Origin: Macrocystis pyrifera
Lineage: Eukaryota > Sar > Phaeophyceae > Laminariales > Laminariaceae
Assembly: GCA_031763025.1 (NCBI GenBank)
Contig: JASSKH010000001.1
Coordinates: 8,737,024-8,801,023 of the forward strand
Direction of reading: 5' to 3'
DNA: 64,000 nucleotides
The position numbers were made by a program, and so were the translations under genes. Positions 12,224 through 23,241 of this stretch are shown piece after piece. The first letter of the stretch is position 1. Every line of letters begins with the position of its first letter. The notes below the pieces were generated by a model. The model was not told the origin of the DNA. It saw only the letters and a list, made by a program, of their open reading frames with translations, and made no database searches.

Positions 12224-12616
12224 ATGTTCGCACTGAAGCGTGTGTTACCTTTACTTCTTGGAATGCTTTACATTTTTTATGCCCAAGGGGACGAAGACTT
12301 GGAGGAATCTGACGTTTTCGGTCGCGGCGATGGTGGCAGCTGCAATTCCAAGGATGGTGGTGACGGCAACTCCAAGGAGGGTGGCGGCCGCAACTCCACG
12401 GATGATGGAAGCACCGACAGCAGCAACGACAGTGACGGCAACGCCAGCAAGTGCAGCGATGGCAGCAAATACGGCAACGAATGCAGCGGTGGCAGCGGCA
12501 GTGGCAGCAACTCCTCCGATGGTGGCGACAGCGGCGGCAGCTCGAGCGACCCGGGGGTCCAAGGCGGGGCGGGGGCCCAAGATGGAGCAGCCCCGACGAC
12601 CAACACGGAGCTATAA
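12224..12616 (+). CDS. Possible secreted Gly/Ser/Asp-rich low-complexity protein
   Basis: 130 codons from ATG. The N-terminus resembles a signal peptide (MFALKRVLPLLLGMLYIFYA, then QGDED), followed by an acidic, Gly/Ser/Asn-rich low-complexity region to the end. The sequence is an imperfect GGY-trinucleotide run, so several frames on both strands are open: an Ala/Val/Thr-rich plus frame runs to about 12785 and passes a possible GTGAGT donor near 12753, and there are Cys/His/Arg-rich and Ala/Val-rich minus frames. The signal-like start favours this frame, but the whole could be an expanded microsatellite without coding function. No neighbour suggests a role. Confidence 0.3.
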   Translation: MFALKRVLPLLLGMLYIFYAQGDEDLEESDVFGRGDGGSCNSKDGGDGNSKEGGGRNSTDDGSTDSSNDSDGNASKCSDGSKYGNECSGGSGSGSNSSDGGDSGGSSSDPGVQGGAGAQDGAAPTTNTEL

Positions 12617-13229
12617 AATAGCTCCCGTCGCGAGACTTCCGGCGATGACGACGACAACGATACCCTGCCCGGGGGGGGTCAAAGCATTCCGGTCGCACGA
12701 AGCGAGGAGAGCTCACATCCTTGAATACGCCTTCGATGTTATTGGTGGGGGGGGTGAGTCAGGCTTCATGGAAAATTATTCTTGACATCGACCTCAAAGC
12801 GTCCATCGGCGACATTTCCTCGGTTTTTGTGCTTTGGGCGGGGACACAATATATCAAACCATATTCAAAGGATAGCTTTGCGATGTGTGTGGGGCATACT
12901 GTTCAGAAATGTAGGTTGTTTGTGCACTCTATGTACTGCGCTCAGGGTGTGGGCGTGTACACAGCGCTTTGATTTAGTACATGTGCCCTTCGACGAACAT
13001 GTTTACGGGAGGTGTACTTGGACGGTATGGGGCCCCTTGCGTGTTCGCTTGAATCATCCTTATTCCGTGCCCTAGCCGAGTTTTGCTGCTCTGAGTATTC
13101 TAGTATATACATCGCGGACGATACCTGGTAGGTCGTAAAAGCCGTGGGTACGGACCAACTTTGTCATATTCTGAGTTCCATTGCGGCCGTAGCGGAGCAC
13201 CGGCGTTTCAATATTCTTGGCCTCAGTCA
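12617..13229. other. No recognisable feature
   Basis: Contains homopolymer G runs near 12671 and 12747, and a TACCTGGTA palindrome at 13122. Nothing else is supported. Confidence 0.35.
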
Positions 13230-14300
13230 TCGCTGTTGCCAGAATGTAGGACACGATGCAGATCTTCTCGCAGACTATGACCATGTGAGGAGTTGCCCGT
13301 GTGGTTGAGTGCACATTATCGTACGATGAAATGGTCAAAAATATGCAAATTATGCCCCGTTTAGCATATATAATGTAGACATAATTAGTGAGTTTTCGTT
13401 TTTTTCCTCGACGTCCTGGTATAGTGGGGACGTGGGGAGTGGTTGGTGTGGTTGTCTAGCGCGCTTTGTCGAACGTACAAGTTTCAAAACAAATACAAAT
13501 AATATACCCCCTGTAGCATAAATACCGTTATTCATACGACTTGCAGGACTTAAAGGTATTATTGTTTGTTGTTGTTATTTCCCTCGGCGGCCTGATGTAG
13601 TGGGTATGGGAGGTGTTGTTAGTGGTTGCCGACCGCGTATTTTGTCGGACGAAAGCGTTGTCAAAAGGTTCGCATGTGGTGCCCTGTGTACCATATTTAG
13701 ATCTACTCCAACAAATTTCAGGACGTATGGGGTACGTAGTGAGCTTTCTTGTTTTTTTCTGGGCGGCCTGGTCCATAATGGGGAGGTGGGAAGTTGTTGC
13801 TCGCGTGGTTGCCGCAAAGACATGCAGATGGTGCCCCTTGTAGCATACCCATAACATGTTTGTTATTACGAGTGCAGGACGAACATAGTGAGCTTTATGC
13901 TTCTTTTCTACGGCGGCCTGGTGTATACTGTGGGGACGTGAGGAATCGTTGGTGTGGTTGTCGAGTGCCATTGTTGTACGTAAATGCTATACAAATGCAA
14001 ACTGTGCCCCCCCCCCTGTGTATTATATATATATGTTCTACCTGGTATAGCCTTTTTCATAGGAGGTTCAGAACTTCGGTAGTGTGATTTGTTTGTTTTT
14101 TGCTCTCCACGGTCTGTGGTATTGTGTGGGGAGGCGAGGAGTTGTTAGCAGAGTTGCAGAGTGCACGTTGTCGATACAAAAGTACAGGCTGTCCTACATA
14201 TGCAAATATCGTTCCCCGTGTAGCTTATTTGTCTCTATTTTTCGTACCAGGTACAGCTATGTTCATACGGCATTTCCAGGACTTAAGGGGACGCTGGCAC
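13230..14300. repeat. Diverged tandem array, units of ~150-200 bp
   Basis: A GCGGCCTGGT-like anchor recurs at about 13414, 13591, 13767, 13917 and 14113. A GTTG..GTGGTTG..GTCG anchor recurs at about 13290, 13441, 13614, 13793, 13946 and 14143. A TGCCCC..TAGCATA box accompanies each unit. That is about six units with spacings of 150-197 bp. Open frames of 60-147 codons in the array follow the repeat and are not supported as genes. Confidence 0.75.
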
Positions 14301-16729
14301 GTAAGCGTCTTCTGGTTCCCTTACTTACGATCACTGTACAATACCTCTATCTAGAGGTTTATCGCAACAGAAAAACACATCTCCAGTTTAACACGCTGCA
14401 TTTACAACTTTGGCTGGTTCGTGCTTACCAGAGAACGACGGTGGCTTCAAAAAGGTGCATCACAGCAGCTTCTGTTTCTCTCGAGATTGATCTCCCGAGC
14501 GTTCTTCAGCGGCCCGGTGATCAACTTCAGAGCAAGATGCAAAAATTGTCGGCTGTACATGTATACTAGTATCACTGTGGGGGGTTGACGGGAAGCACCC
14601 TACGCACTGCCGTGATTACAGCCCCCTCGACGGCGGGTTGGCCTGCACCGTCGGAACGGCCCGCGGCAATACAAGTAGTCGTAACCCATCCTACAAGGCG
14701 GTTGGGGGCCCCTCAATTAATGTAAAAACTGAGTGTGTATTTCAACCAGGTCAATAGTGAACCACGACGGTTTGAAGTTCCTCAATCAGTTGTTCGCGGA
14801 GGCCTTTTGATCTTGCGGGGGAATCGATACTTCGACGCAAGATCTTCAGAGTTCCTGCAAGGGGGTGACTTCGCGCCTGCCGTTCCCTCACTACCGTTTT
14901 TGCTGGCTGCAGGAGTTTCTGATTATGTCACTACGGAATTTCTCTCACACGCCTATTCGAGCGGATATCAATCGGAAGAAGAGGTTACAAAGTCTACGGC
15001 TAAATGTTCAGGGCGTTCTTTTCTCGAAACTAATATTAGGAGCGACTGTTTTCGTACCAAGGCAATACGTATGGTCTTTGCTTCAATATAAGCCTTCAGC
15101 CATGAATTTCCCTGATCTCAAGCTTGTCGCTTGTTGAGCATGCATTGGCGATGTAGTCTCCATCCTCCGCGCGAATAATGTCCCAGGACGTTAGTACTGA
15201 GCCGTCAGTTACAACACATGGCTTCAACCCGCTCGCCGTCATGATGCGCGTCATACTCATGGAATTCGGCAGGCGTGGGGTAAGTGTGTCCTAGGTTGCC
15301 AGTCGTTTGAAGTCGGCTGTCCTGCTGAAGGTTATCGGGTGATATTTGTCTCGTTGTTTGTCGTCTCGTGGAGACTTTACCCAGGGTGTCTGATGATGAC
15401 TGCAACGAGGAGGCGTACGCATACCATACCGCAGACTGTTGATGAGCGTCTGCACAATAGGCATTTGTCAAACTTGTGAACTATAAGAATTAAGAGTAAG
15501 TGTCGGGCCAAGGCATATCGTACACGATCGTCAAAGCCTTCTCGACTGCAAACAATCCCGCGACGGTAGGATCCATGCCCATGATGATGATCACACGTGA
15601 ACTAAAGTCGTGCCCCAATCGGATAGTCCGCAGATCACGACATTCCTGGTTGCAGGTTTACTTCATTGAATTATCTTGTGTACTGTATCGGGCGCGGGAT
15701 GATCCCTGCCTGATCCTGCTTGAGCAACACGGAATCAGCGTAGGTGGAGCTGGTTCCAGCACGAGGTCTAGCATTCCACGTTCGGCCTATTTAACAAAGT
15801 ACACACTGCACGATACGACACTTGGCATATTCTGTCACTAAACACGCGTAACGAGTGCGGAGCGGCAACGCGATCACGGCTTGGCGACCACGATGGAGAA
15901 GTCATTTTCCATGGAGCAAGGATCAGATGGTTTTGTACACCCCGAAGGACGTTCGGCGTGTATGAGGTTTCGATCTAGGACGAACACTACGATAGGGGCA
16001 GCTCTGTGTCGCATCAATCGTTATGACTGCCGGAGTTCCTCAACGGACAAACGTCCCGGCTTGCTTTTCTCAATCGTGTTGAATATCGGTCTAGACTAGG
16101 CCGTATGATCGTTGAGCGGGCTAAGGCTATTTGCAAGCTCAAAATAACATTTAGGCGAGGTAGCTCCTCAAGCATGGAATATGAACACATGTAGGTGCTA
16201 CGCCGTTTGGAGCACGAGTCCAAGCAACGCAGCACGAGACCTGTGGCCAAGGACACCCTGATACATCGTAGTCCGGACGGGGTCACTGGCCGCGACAGGA
16301 CACCTGATCCAATGAAGCACGTATATTTCAGTATCGGTGTCGGTGTAAATTATTGGTAAACAATGATGTACTGCCTCAATAAGATGTGCTTAGATCGGGG
16401 ACGATCCCCGCTCCAGCGTGGCTGATTTGAATGGGTCGGGAACTCTGTTGAACATGAGACCTATTACCTAAGGCCTGCCGATAGCCAATCAAACACGTCA
16501 GGTTTTCTCGCCGGCACAACAACAGTTGTTGCGGTGTATTTTAATTTTCGGCGCCATTTCTCGGGGTGTTCGCAACTTAGAGCACGCATTCAACGCGGTA
16601 AAGAAGATGCATGTGGGATGTAAAAATAAGTAATAAACAACGTTCGTCTATTCGATCGGGTGAACTTGCTGAAACGTCTTACTCCCATTCGTTAAGGATG
16701 CCGCCTTGACGAGTGTTAGTACACCAAAG
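14301..16729. other. Gene-poor stretch
   Basis: A 118-codon plus frame (14735-15091) and a 113-codon plus frame (15500-15841) were inspected. Neither shows a known domain, a clear start context or splice structure. No repeat was recognised either. Confidence 0.35.
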
Positions 16730-17610
16730 AGCTCTGGCGGTGAGGTTTCCACACCGCAAGGGGAGTTCTCGAACTGGGGGACCATCGTTTTCATCCCCAG
16801 TTTGTTGGAGTTGTAGAGGTGGGATCCGAGGACGGGACAGTCTATCTCCTCGCCGGGTGGCGTTGGCTGAATTTTCAGAGTCCCAACTAGTCGGCCGGCG
16901 GGGCTAGGAGTTCCGCCCAGAGAGCGGTGGTGTCGACCTGGGTGGTCGCCATTTTTGTCAACCGGGACGGAGTTGGTCCCCGGTATGTTGGATGTGCAAA
17001 TGTACGGAATGTGTACGATGCGGTGCAGACATTTTATTCTTGCCGAGTCGTGCTCGCGCTCGGAACTTCAGCAAATAAGGGACACATATATTTGGGTTGG
17101 AATTTCCTCCCTTGATGGGGCGGTATCGACCCAGGGGTTGTTTGGTCCGCAATGGGTTGTCGAAGTTCTAGATGTACACACCGGTTGATTGTCCGGGGAT
17201 GGGCCCGTATCCTCACAGGGCGCGATAGAACTTCAAAGCCACATCAGCCAACCCGCTTGATCCAGCGGGGTTGGAGCTTCCACCTCGTGCGAGGTAGTAT
17301 CGACTCATAGGGTCACCTTTTTCGTCACCTTGTTGTCGGAGTTGTTCACGTAAGAAAAAATTTAAGATTCGTGGACGGCACTGTATCTTCTTTGGGTGGC
17401 GCGAGCCCCACCAATATCAACCAATCAGATATTAGATCAGGCTTTTGGTGCTTCCACAACATGCGGGGCGGTACCGACCAGGGTGATCACGCATTTCATC
17501 TCTGATTGCCCGGAATTGTGAAGGTATGGAAGGATTGCTTATCCGGGAATGGGACCTCATCCTGCTCGGTAGTTGTAACGCATTTTTGTTCGCGGCAGAA
17601 TGGTATAGCG
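16730..17610. repeat. Diverged tandem array, ~175-187-bp units
   Basis: A motif of the form TTGGAGTTTCCAC..GGGGCGGTATCGACC recurs at about 16735, 16910, 17097, 17270 and 17448. About five units are present, each also carrying a GTTGTCGGAGTTG-like box. Divergence is high. It is unrelated in sequence to the arrays on either side. Confidence 0.7.
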
Positions 17611-17850
17611 GCAAGAGAGAACGGGAAGGCGGGTATACATATATAGTTACTTCTCGATGTATATGCTTATAGGGAAGAGACGATTATCAAGACGAGAAGT
17701 GTGAGAGTATATTCATTTTGTTTCATACTACGTATGTGTGCTCACACGTCCGGTATCTTGACGGCGTTTGTGCCCAGTCTAGTACTGCTGTAGTATCTCT
17801 ATTACTTTGGAGTTTTTTCCGAGGCTAGTAACATATACCAGGTATACCTG

Positions 17851-17962
17851 GTACTACGGGGAGCCATAGCAAATAGGACCAAATATTGTGAGTAAAAAGA
17901 TGGAAATATATGGGTGTTTATGTGTACCGTAGGTCCTATTAACTATGGTCCTCCGTAATAGT
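17851..17962. mobile_element. Small foldback (inverted-repeat) element
   Basis: Arms of about 28-30 bp: left 17851-17880 includes CCATAGCAAATAGGACC, right 17932-17962 includes GGTCCTATTAACTATGG, its near-perfect reverse complement. The loop is about 50 bp. It abuts a double TACCAGGTATACCTGGTA palindrome at 17836-17853. It could be a miniature inverted-repeat element or a stable hairpin. Confidence 0.55.
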
Positions 17963-17970
17963 ACAGTATA

Positions 17971-18540
17971 GTCTCCTCATATTACGTCTCTCGTGTGTGG
18001 GCTCGAGTTGCAGGGAATTTATTTGTTTGACTGCTGTACGTAGTATATTTTTGTAGTTTACGTTGTATTATTTCGTAGAATTGTTACATATTTATTAATA
18101 TTATATTTTACTAGTAGTTCGCCGCGTTAGAACCTTGCGCTTACGCCCCCCGCTCATGGGTCACATCATTATTGCTGCCACGATAATGTTATCGTTTCTT
18201 ACACAAATACAACTCCGCTCGGTTGACTTTCTTTAGGCCATTACCCCAAATGCAGCATATAACGTGCGATAATTAGCGCAGTAGCCTACCAAGCCAACAA
18301 AACGAAGTCGTATACGTACAGGAAGCGACTCCATCTTACTCCCACACTCCAAAGGAAAGCTTTGTAGTCTCCTCATGTTACCTCTTTCGTGTGTGTGCTC
18401 GAGGATCCAGGCATGTGTTTATTTCACCGTGCGTAGTATATACATGGTTGTAATTTACATTCTATTATTTCGTAGTATATACATGGTTGTAATTTACATT
18501 CTATTATTTCGTAGAATTGTTTCTGTTGGCATACATATTT
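17971..18540. repeat. Direct duplication with internal 39-bp tandem repeat
   Basis: The segment starting GTCTCCTCAT at 17971 recurs at 18366 (shared: CGTGTGTGKGCTCGAG, GTAGTATAT, TATTATTTCGTAGAATTGTT). Within the second copy a 39-bp unit starting CGTAGTATATACATGG is repeated exactly at 18432-18470 and 18471-18509. Confidence 0.75.
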
Positions 18541-18637
18541 ATGTGAATCCATCGTTAACGGTGGTTTATTCCCCTGTGCTGTGCGCGCTAAAAGGCGACC
18601 GTCTGGAGTGTCGTCCTGTTACAGGTTGGGTCTAGAC

Positions 18638-19370
18638 CGTTGAGCACAGTGTAACCACCAGCGGGTGTTGCAATGAAACCACGCCGCCCTCTGGAGGGTC
18701 GACTGCGTAGGCCAACCCACTGGATGCCGATGTGGTGGGTGTGCTTTTCATCACGCACTGGGGTTGCTCTTTTGTTTGGTAGCCTCCATCGGGACGGGTT
18801 GCAGACCCTGCAGAGGGCTAGGATGTTCCGTCCCCAGCTAGAGGGTAGTTTTCCGTTCAAACCCACAGGATGTCGTTTTGGTGGGTGTGCTTTCGACTGC
18901 ACTGTAGGGTTGAAATTGTTTGGGCACCCTCTAGCGGGAACAGTTGCATACCTTCCAGAGGGTTATGGGGGATGCAGTCAGTCTCCACAGGATGGGCACC
19001 GAACTCCAACGCCCGTGTGTCCGGTTTGCTAGTTACCACCCGATACTGCCGCCTAATATTCGGCAACCTCCAGAGGGGACGATTGCTCCCCTGTAGAAGG
19101 TTCCTACAATGACTCCGCCCCCCAGAGCACGCGCAGACGACTACTCTGTACGTCGATGTGGTGGGGTAAAAAACGACCAAACGACAGTGTCGCCCGATCT
19201 TGGGCGTCCTCCAGAGGAGACGATTCCATTCGCTCCAGAGAGGTTGTGTTGTGACTTCGGCCCCCAGAGGGTGCGCGGCCTACCACTCTGCACGTCAGTG
19301 TGGTGGGTCAAACAATATCCACGCGATAGTATAGCCCAATTTTGGGCGCCCCCTCCAGAGGGTGTTTAGT
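18638..19370. repeat. 141-bp tandem array, about five to six units
   Basis: A box GGCRNCCTCCAGAGGGNACG with variations recurs at about 18638, 18780, 18922, 19063, 19203 and 19344, i.e. every 140-142 bp. A second box, GATGTGGTGGGT, accompanies it at 18727, 19155 and similar positions. The period is regular although units are diverged. Overlapping frames on both strands are repeat shadows. Confidence 0.85.
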
Positions 19371-20359
19371 GGTAGCCGATTGGCCATGTGTATACACTTT
19401 GAAATTCGGATTCGACGCGATAGCAATAGCACGGCAGGAAGTATGTTTCACTCGAGTTCAGTGTTGGCCGTACATTTCTTGCTTCGGAAAACACGTCGTG
19501 CGGGAGCAATGTTGACCCCCTTAAGCAACGGCGTCTACGGTATACCTGGTATGCTTTACTGGGTCATCGTCTACGGTCGCTGCGCTCGTTAGGACGAACG
19601 AACGTCCCGTATCGAGCGCGGTCACGCATGCGTATTCACGTGATCTCTGAGCCCGTCTGTTATGTGGAGATGTGAACATGCGTATCGGTTTGGCATTACG
19701 TGTTGATTTAGCAAGATCAAGCTTCGAATGTTCAGTCGGTCAAACATTATCATGTACACACTTGTAATGATGACGAGCTCAACCCGTAGTATTGCACGTA
19801 TATGTGCCCATTAATACTGTAGTTGGAAACACCAACACAATTTGTCAGTCGGTACAGCTGCTGCAGCACAGTAGATATATAGCACCACATGAGGTAGCAT
19901 TGTAGAGCAGAATGGCAACGACATGGTATCAGTGTGTATTGATTGTAGGAGCGCAGCCCTACGATCACCAACCGTTCTTTAGCAACAGAGCCCACACGAC
20001 ACACCGCAGACGTGTTCGGGTCGGACTGAATACTCACTTGCGGAGAAACATCAAAATCTGAAGCATTTATCGCGATGTCCGCTTCCAAGCTACCAATCTA
20101 AACAAGAACGTCGTCACCCATACCCTAGAATATTGTATCGAGGGGGGGGGACTACTGCAGCAGTTGTCCACAGAACACTGTCATCGAACGTATACAGTAG
20201 TACGTAGTATGGCGATTACGTGTAAATGGTGCTTGTGTTGTACTTATCTGAGTCCACCGTAGAGACTACATCCCATTTTTAGTGTCGAATATATTTGTTG
20301 ATGAAAGGTACTTAAATACCTTGCACGCACAAGTACCCCAGCAGCAACGCATCTACTAA
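19371..20359. other. No recognisable gene
   Basis: Includes a TACCTGGTA palindrome at 19543. A 112-codon minus frame (19750-20088) has no recognisable domain. Confidence 0.35.
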
Positions 20360-21126
20360 GGGCCAATCCTAACGAACAAACAAAATCACGATTGGTGAGA
20401 GTTTTGTCGTGTATCGTGATTTGTTTTGTCGTCGCCAAAAACGCCAAAACAAATCAAAACAAATCACGATACATGACGCCCTTGTTATTTTTTCATCATT
20501 TCCCTAAAAACAACATGACGATTCGTGACATTTGCCGTGTCTTGAAATATTCCTGAACAGGACACTACGCAACCCACGCGCTCCAACGGTATCCGAAGGT
20601 CGGTATAGGGGCATGTAAGGCTCTGCTTCGTACGCTTCTTGTGGACAACGGGCGACTACTTGAAGACACCGCTGGGCGGAGGATAACGTGCAGGTTCTGG
20701 CCTCGACATTCGAGGAGAAGGAGCCACAGCTCAAACACAAACGGGAAAATGACCTGAGGATGTCACAGGCCAAGCCGGGCAGACGCCCTGCGAGATGGAA
20801 TCGCGCAAACCGGGCTTGTCCGACAGTCGGTGAAATTGTAATCTCGCAGGTTGGGTCAGACTTCGGCCCGCGATTCGAATATATCACGGGCCGGGCAAGA
20901 CGCGGTCGGCCCGGCCCGGCCCTGGGCGTACCCCACTCGCGAGAGTTGGCTCCACCCGCGAAAACCGTTGGGTTTGAAATATCGGGAATATACAATTTAA
21001 AAATATCATAAAACGTGACCGTTTTTCGACATGTTTTGCTAGAGCTGAAATGTCACGGATCGTGATCTGTTGGCATGCCGAAAAGTCACCTATTGTGTTT
21101 TTTTTTTTGTTCGTTAGGAACGGCCC
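20360..21126. mobile_element. 767-bp TIR element, PIF/Harbinger-like ends
   Basis: The left end GGGCCAATCCTAACGAACAA and the reverse complement of the right end, GGGCCGTTCCTAACGAACAA, match, and the similarity extends about 39 bp to GGTGA. A subterminal inverted match (ACGATTCGTGACATTT at about 20518, reverse complement at about 21050-21070) lengthens the arms. The left half contains a 100-bp palindromic insertion around ATCGTGATTTGTTTTG / CAAAACAAATCACGAT (about 20405-20480). Flanks are TAA on the left and TAC on the right, close to the TWA target duplications of PIF/Harbinger elements. No transposase is visible, so it is non-autonomous. A GGCCGGGC-rich core lies near 20890-20925. Confidence 0.7.
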
Positions 21127-21894
21127 TACATGCTGCACCAGTTCAGAATTCGCGAGCAAGCTAATATACTGTGATGTTTGTCTCATGTGTGACAGCTGAA
21201 TACAATGTAGGCGAGAGTCATACAATTCGTCACGGCAATATTGACCTTTGGAACAGGTACGATGCAGAATGCCTTCATAAGTGATTCGAGACATGTCAGC
21301 TGTATGACGGGACTTTGTGGAGATGACGGGAGCCGACACCCCCTCCAGCTAAGACCGTGCTCCGTTTTCGACAGTGGGACGAAGCCTTTGCGCCAAACGA
21401 ATGACGTGATGCAGCCACCAAGCAGAGTAAGTAACCTACAACACAGAAATCAAGTTTCAGAAACAACATGGCACACAGAGGCGCAACACTGCAGGCAGTA
21501 CAGTAAGAAAAAAACGCAGTACATAACAAGTTTTTAATTTACGCTCTCTGTTCGTAATATTGTATATTTAACATTGTCGAGGTTGAATAACGATTCCGAT
21601 TAATAAACAGTGGGAAATTATAATTTTCTGCGGAATTCAGAGAGACGAAATGGATGCACTTGTTATTCAAGGGTCGATTAAAAGTTTGATTCGAGTATGC
21701 CAGAAAGGATGATCCGTAGGTTTTTAATTTAACAAAACATCCTATTTCGGGGAAACGGAATGGGCACAAAAACAACTCATGGAATATTCAGAGTACCAGC
21801 GAAAAATGGTGAAAGTATAACAACCACCGCTGCGGTGTCGCTGCCTCTATCGCCTGAAATAACCAATCAGGATCATCGGACGCACACGCTAGAG
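21127..21894. other. No recognisable gene
   Basis: AT-richer stretch with short open frames only. Confidence 0.3.
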
Positions 21895-21950
21895 GCACAG
21901 CAGCTGAAAAATATAGCAGCAGAATGCAGCAGAAGCAGCAGCAGACTATA
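21895..21950. repeat. Imperfect CAG microsatellite
   Basis: Interrupted CAGCAG/AGCAGA run immediately left of the YR element's direct repeat. Confidence 0.6.
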
Positions 21951-21963
21951 TAACAGCAGGCTA

Positions 21964-22082
21964 ATTGCGATCCAATCCATGGACTCATATGTGGCACAAA
22001 GATTGAACCATCGATTATAGCGAAAAGTCTAGGGATTTATATCGCAGCGAGGTCATTTATTCCTTTCGTTCCCGAACCCTCG
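21964..22082. repeat. Left ~120-bp direct repeat of the YR element
   Basis: Sequence containing GCGATCCAATCC, TCGATTATA and GCAGCGAGGTCA..CCTTTCG is repeated with substitutions at 24292-24415, right of the recombinase gene, and again in copy C2 at 39986-40108. It lies 45 bp upstream of the first ATG of the gag-like frame. It could be a long-terminal-repeat remnant or one of the split direct repeats known from DIRS-type elements. Confidence 0.65.
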
Positions 22083-22126
22083 TAAGCTTTACGAATCGGT
22101 CGCGAACGTCTTGATAGTATTAAAGG

Positions 22127-22938
22127 ATGCCGCGAACGACGCGCTCAACACCGGACCAACCTGCAGACGTGGCTGCTGCTATCGCGTCGGCCCCGGTCTC
22201 GGCGTCGCCCGTGGAGGCTCCGCGTCCCGATCCGAACCGGGCGTCAGCGACCTGGGTCGACCCTTCCACGCGTTTGGCACAGTTGTCCAGCTTCAAGCCA
22301 GGGGCCTTGGGAGCCGGCACGGTGCTGGACGCACCCGTGTCTTCCTGGCGACGGGCAGCAGCCGCGCGGTGGGTTCGCGGCACGAGGGTGCGTGCGCGCT
22401 CGGTTGGGTGGCATCCAAGGTGCAGCCTTGCCCGGGGTCCGACACATGGCCCCAAGTACTATAGGCCGCGGAAAGAATGGTCACCTCCGTTCGGGCCGGA
22501 TCCTCCCGGGCGTACTTCGAGGCGGAAGTAACGACGCTCTTGGTTGGGCACATTATAGATCTGCTCCGGTCCTCGAGGATCCTCCTCGAGTCGGAGCACT
22601 GTGTTCTGCTCCACGGAGCATTTGAGGGAGACGCTGCGCGTCAACCACGAGTCGGGGCGGGGGCGGCAGGAACGGAGGGGCTGGCGGCTCTAATCGAGAC
22701 GGTCGCGACCGCCGGTGGAGCGAACGCTGGTGAAAGCGCCTCGGCTGGAACGAGCTCGTGTGGGGCTGGCGAAGCTGGTCCTTGTGGTGCCCAGCAGGTT
22801 CAACCGCCGACCACGGAACCTCGGAGCAAGGACGACCAGGATCTGATCGGGTTCACCACAAAGACGCATCTCCCAGCATCTCCCAGAGGTACCAGTGTGT
22901 TTGTCGCTTACTCGCGTATACGAGGTTGGGTCGGCTAG
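22127..22938 (+). pseudogene. Gag-like / N-terminal ORF of the YR element, frame-broken
   Basis: A GC-rich coding-like region starts at MPRTTRSTPDQPADVAAAIA and runs to a stop at 22531; it then appears to continue in another frame (22477-22938) with Ala/Gly/Glu-rich low complexity (GLAALIETVATAGGANAGE). Codon use and composition differ sharply from the AT-richer surroundings and match the recombinase that follows, suggesting one original polyprotein or two adjacent ORFs. No zinc knuckle or protease motif is visible, so gag-like is only positional. At least one frame change breaks it. Confidence 0.45.
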
Positions 22939-23241
22939 CGCTGCTGTGACGGCTGGCTGTAGAGGCGAGGACAAAAGGGGGCACATTGTGACTCAGATTG
23001 GGGTCGGAGTTTGTGTACATTGTGGGTGGAGCGTATTATGCTACAGTGTTCGGTACTGCTATTCCCACTCACTCGCTGCGAATTGACGGGCGTACACAAA
23101 TGGTACTCGAGTTGCCCGATACGGCGGTATGTGCTTTCGCTGTTGACCGTGGAGTCGAGTGTCTGATGGCGAAGTGTCTGGTGCCGTTGTGCTCGCTGAT
23201 CCACGGCTAAACGGTACGCGGCCGAGTATAATCGAAAAGGT

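Noticed and set aside
12251-12580. Ala/Val-rich membrane-like minus protein
   Set aside because: Antisense reading of a trinucleotide run; hydrophobicity comes from the GCN/GTN pattern.
13230-19370. CRISPR-like arrays
   Set aside because: Units are long, diverged and contiguous, with no short identical repeats separated by unique spacers.
20504-20995. 163-codon minus and 107-codon plus frames
   Set aside because: They lie inside the TIR element and overlap on opposite strands; no transposase motif.
22120-22455. Long minus frames opposite the gag-like region
   Set aside because: GC-rich antisense shadow of the plus-strand ORF.
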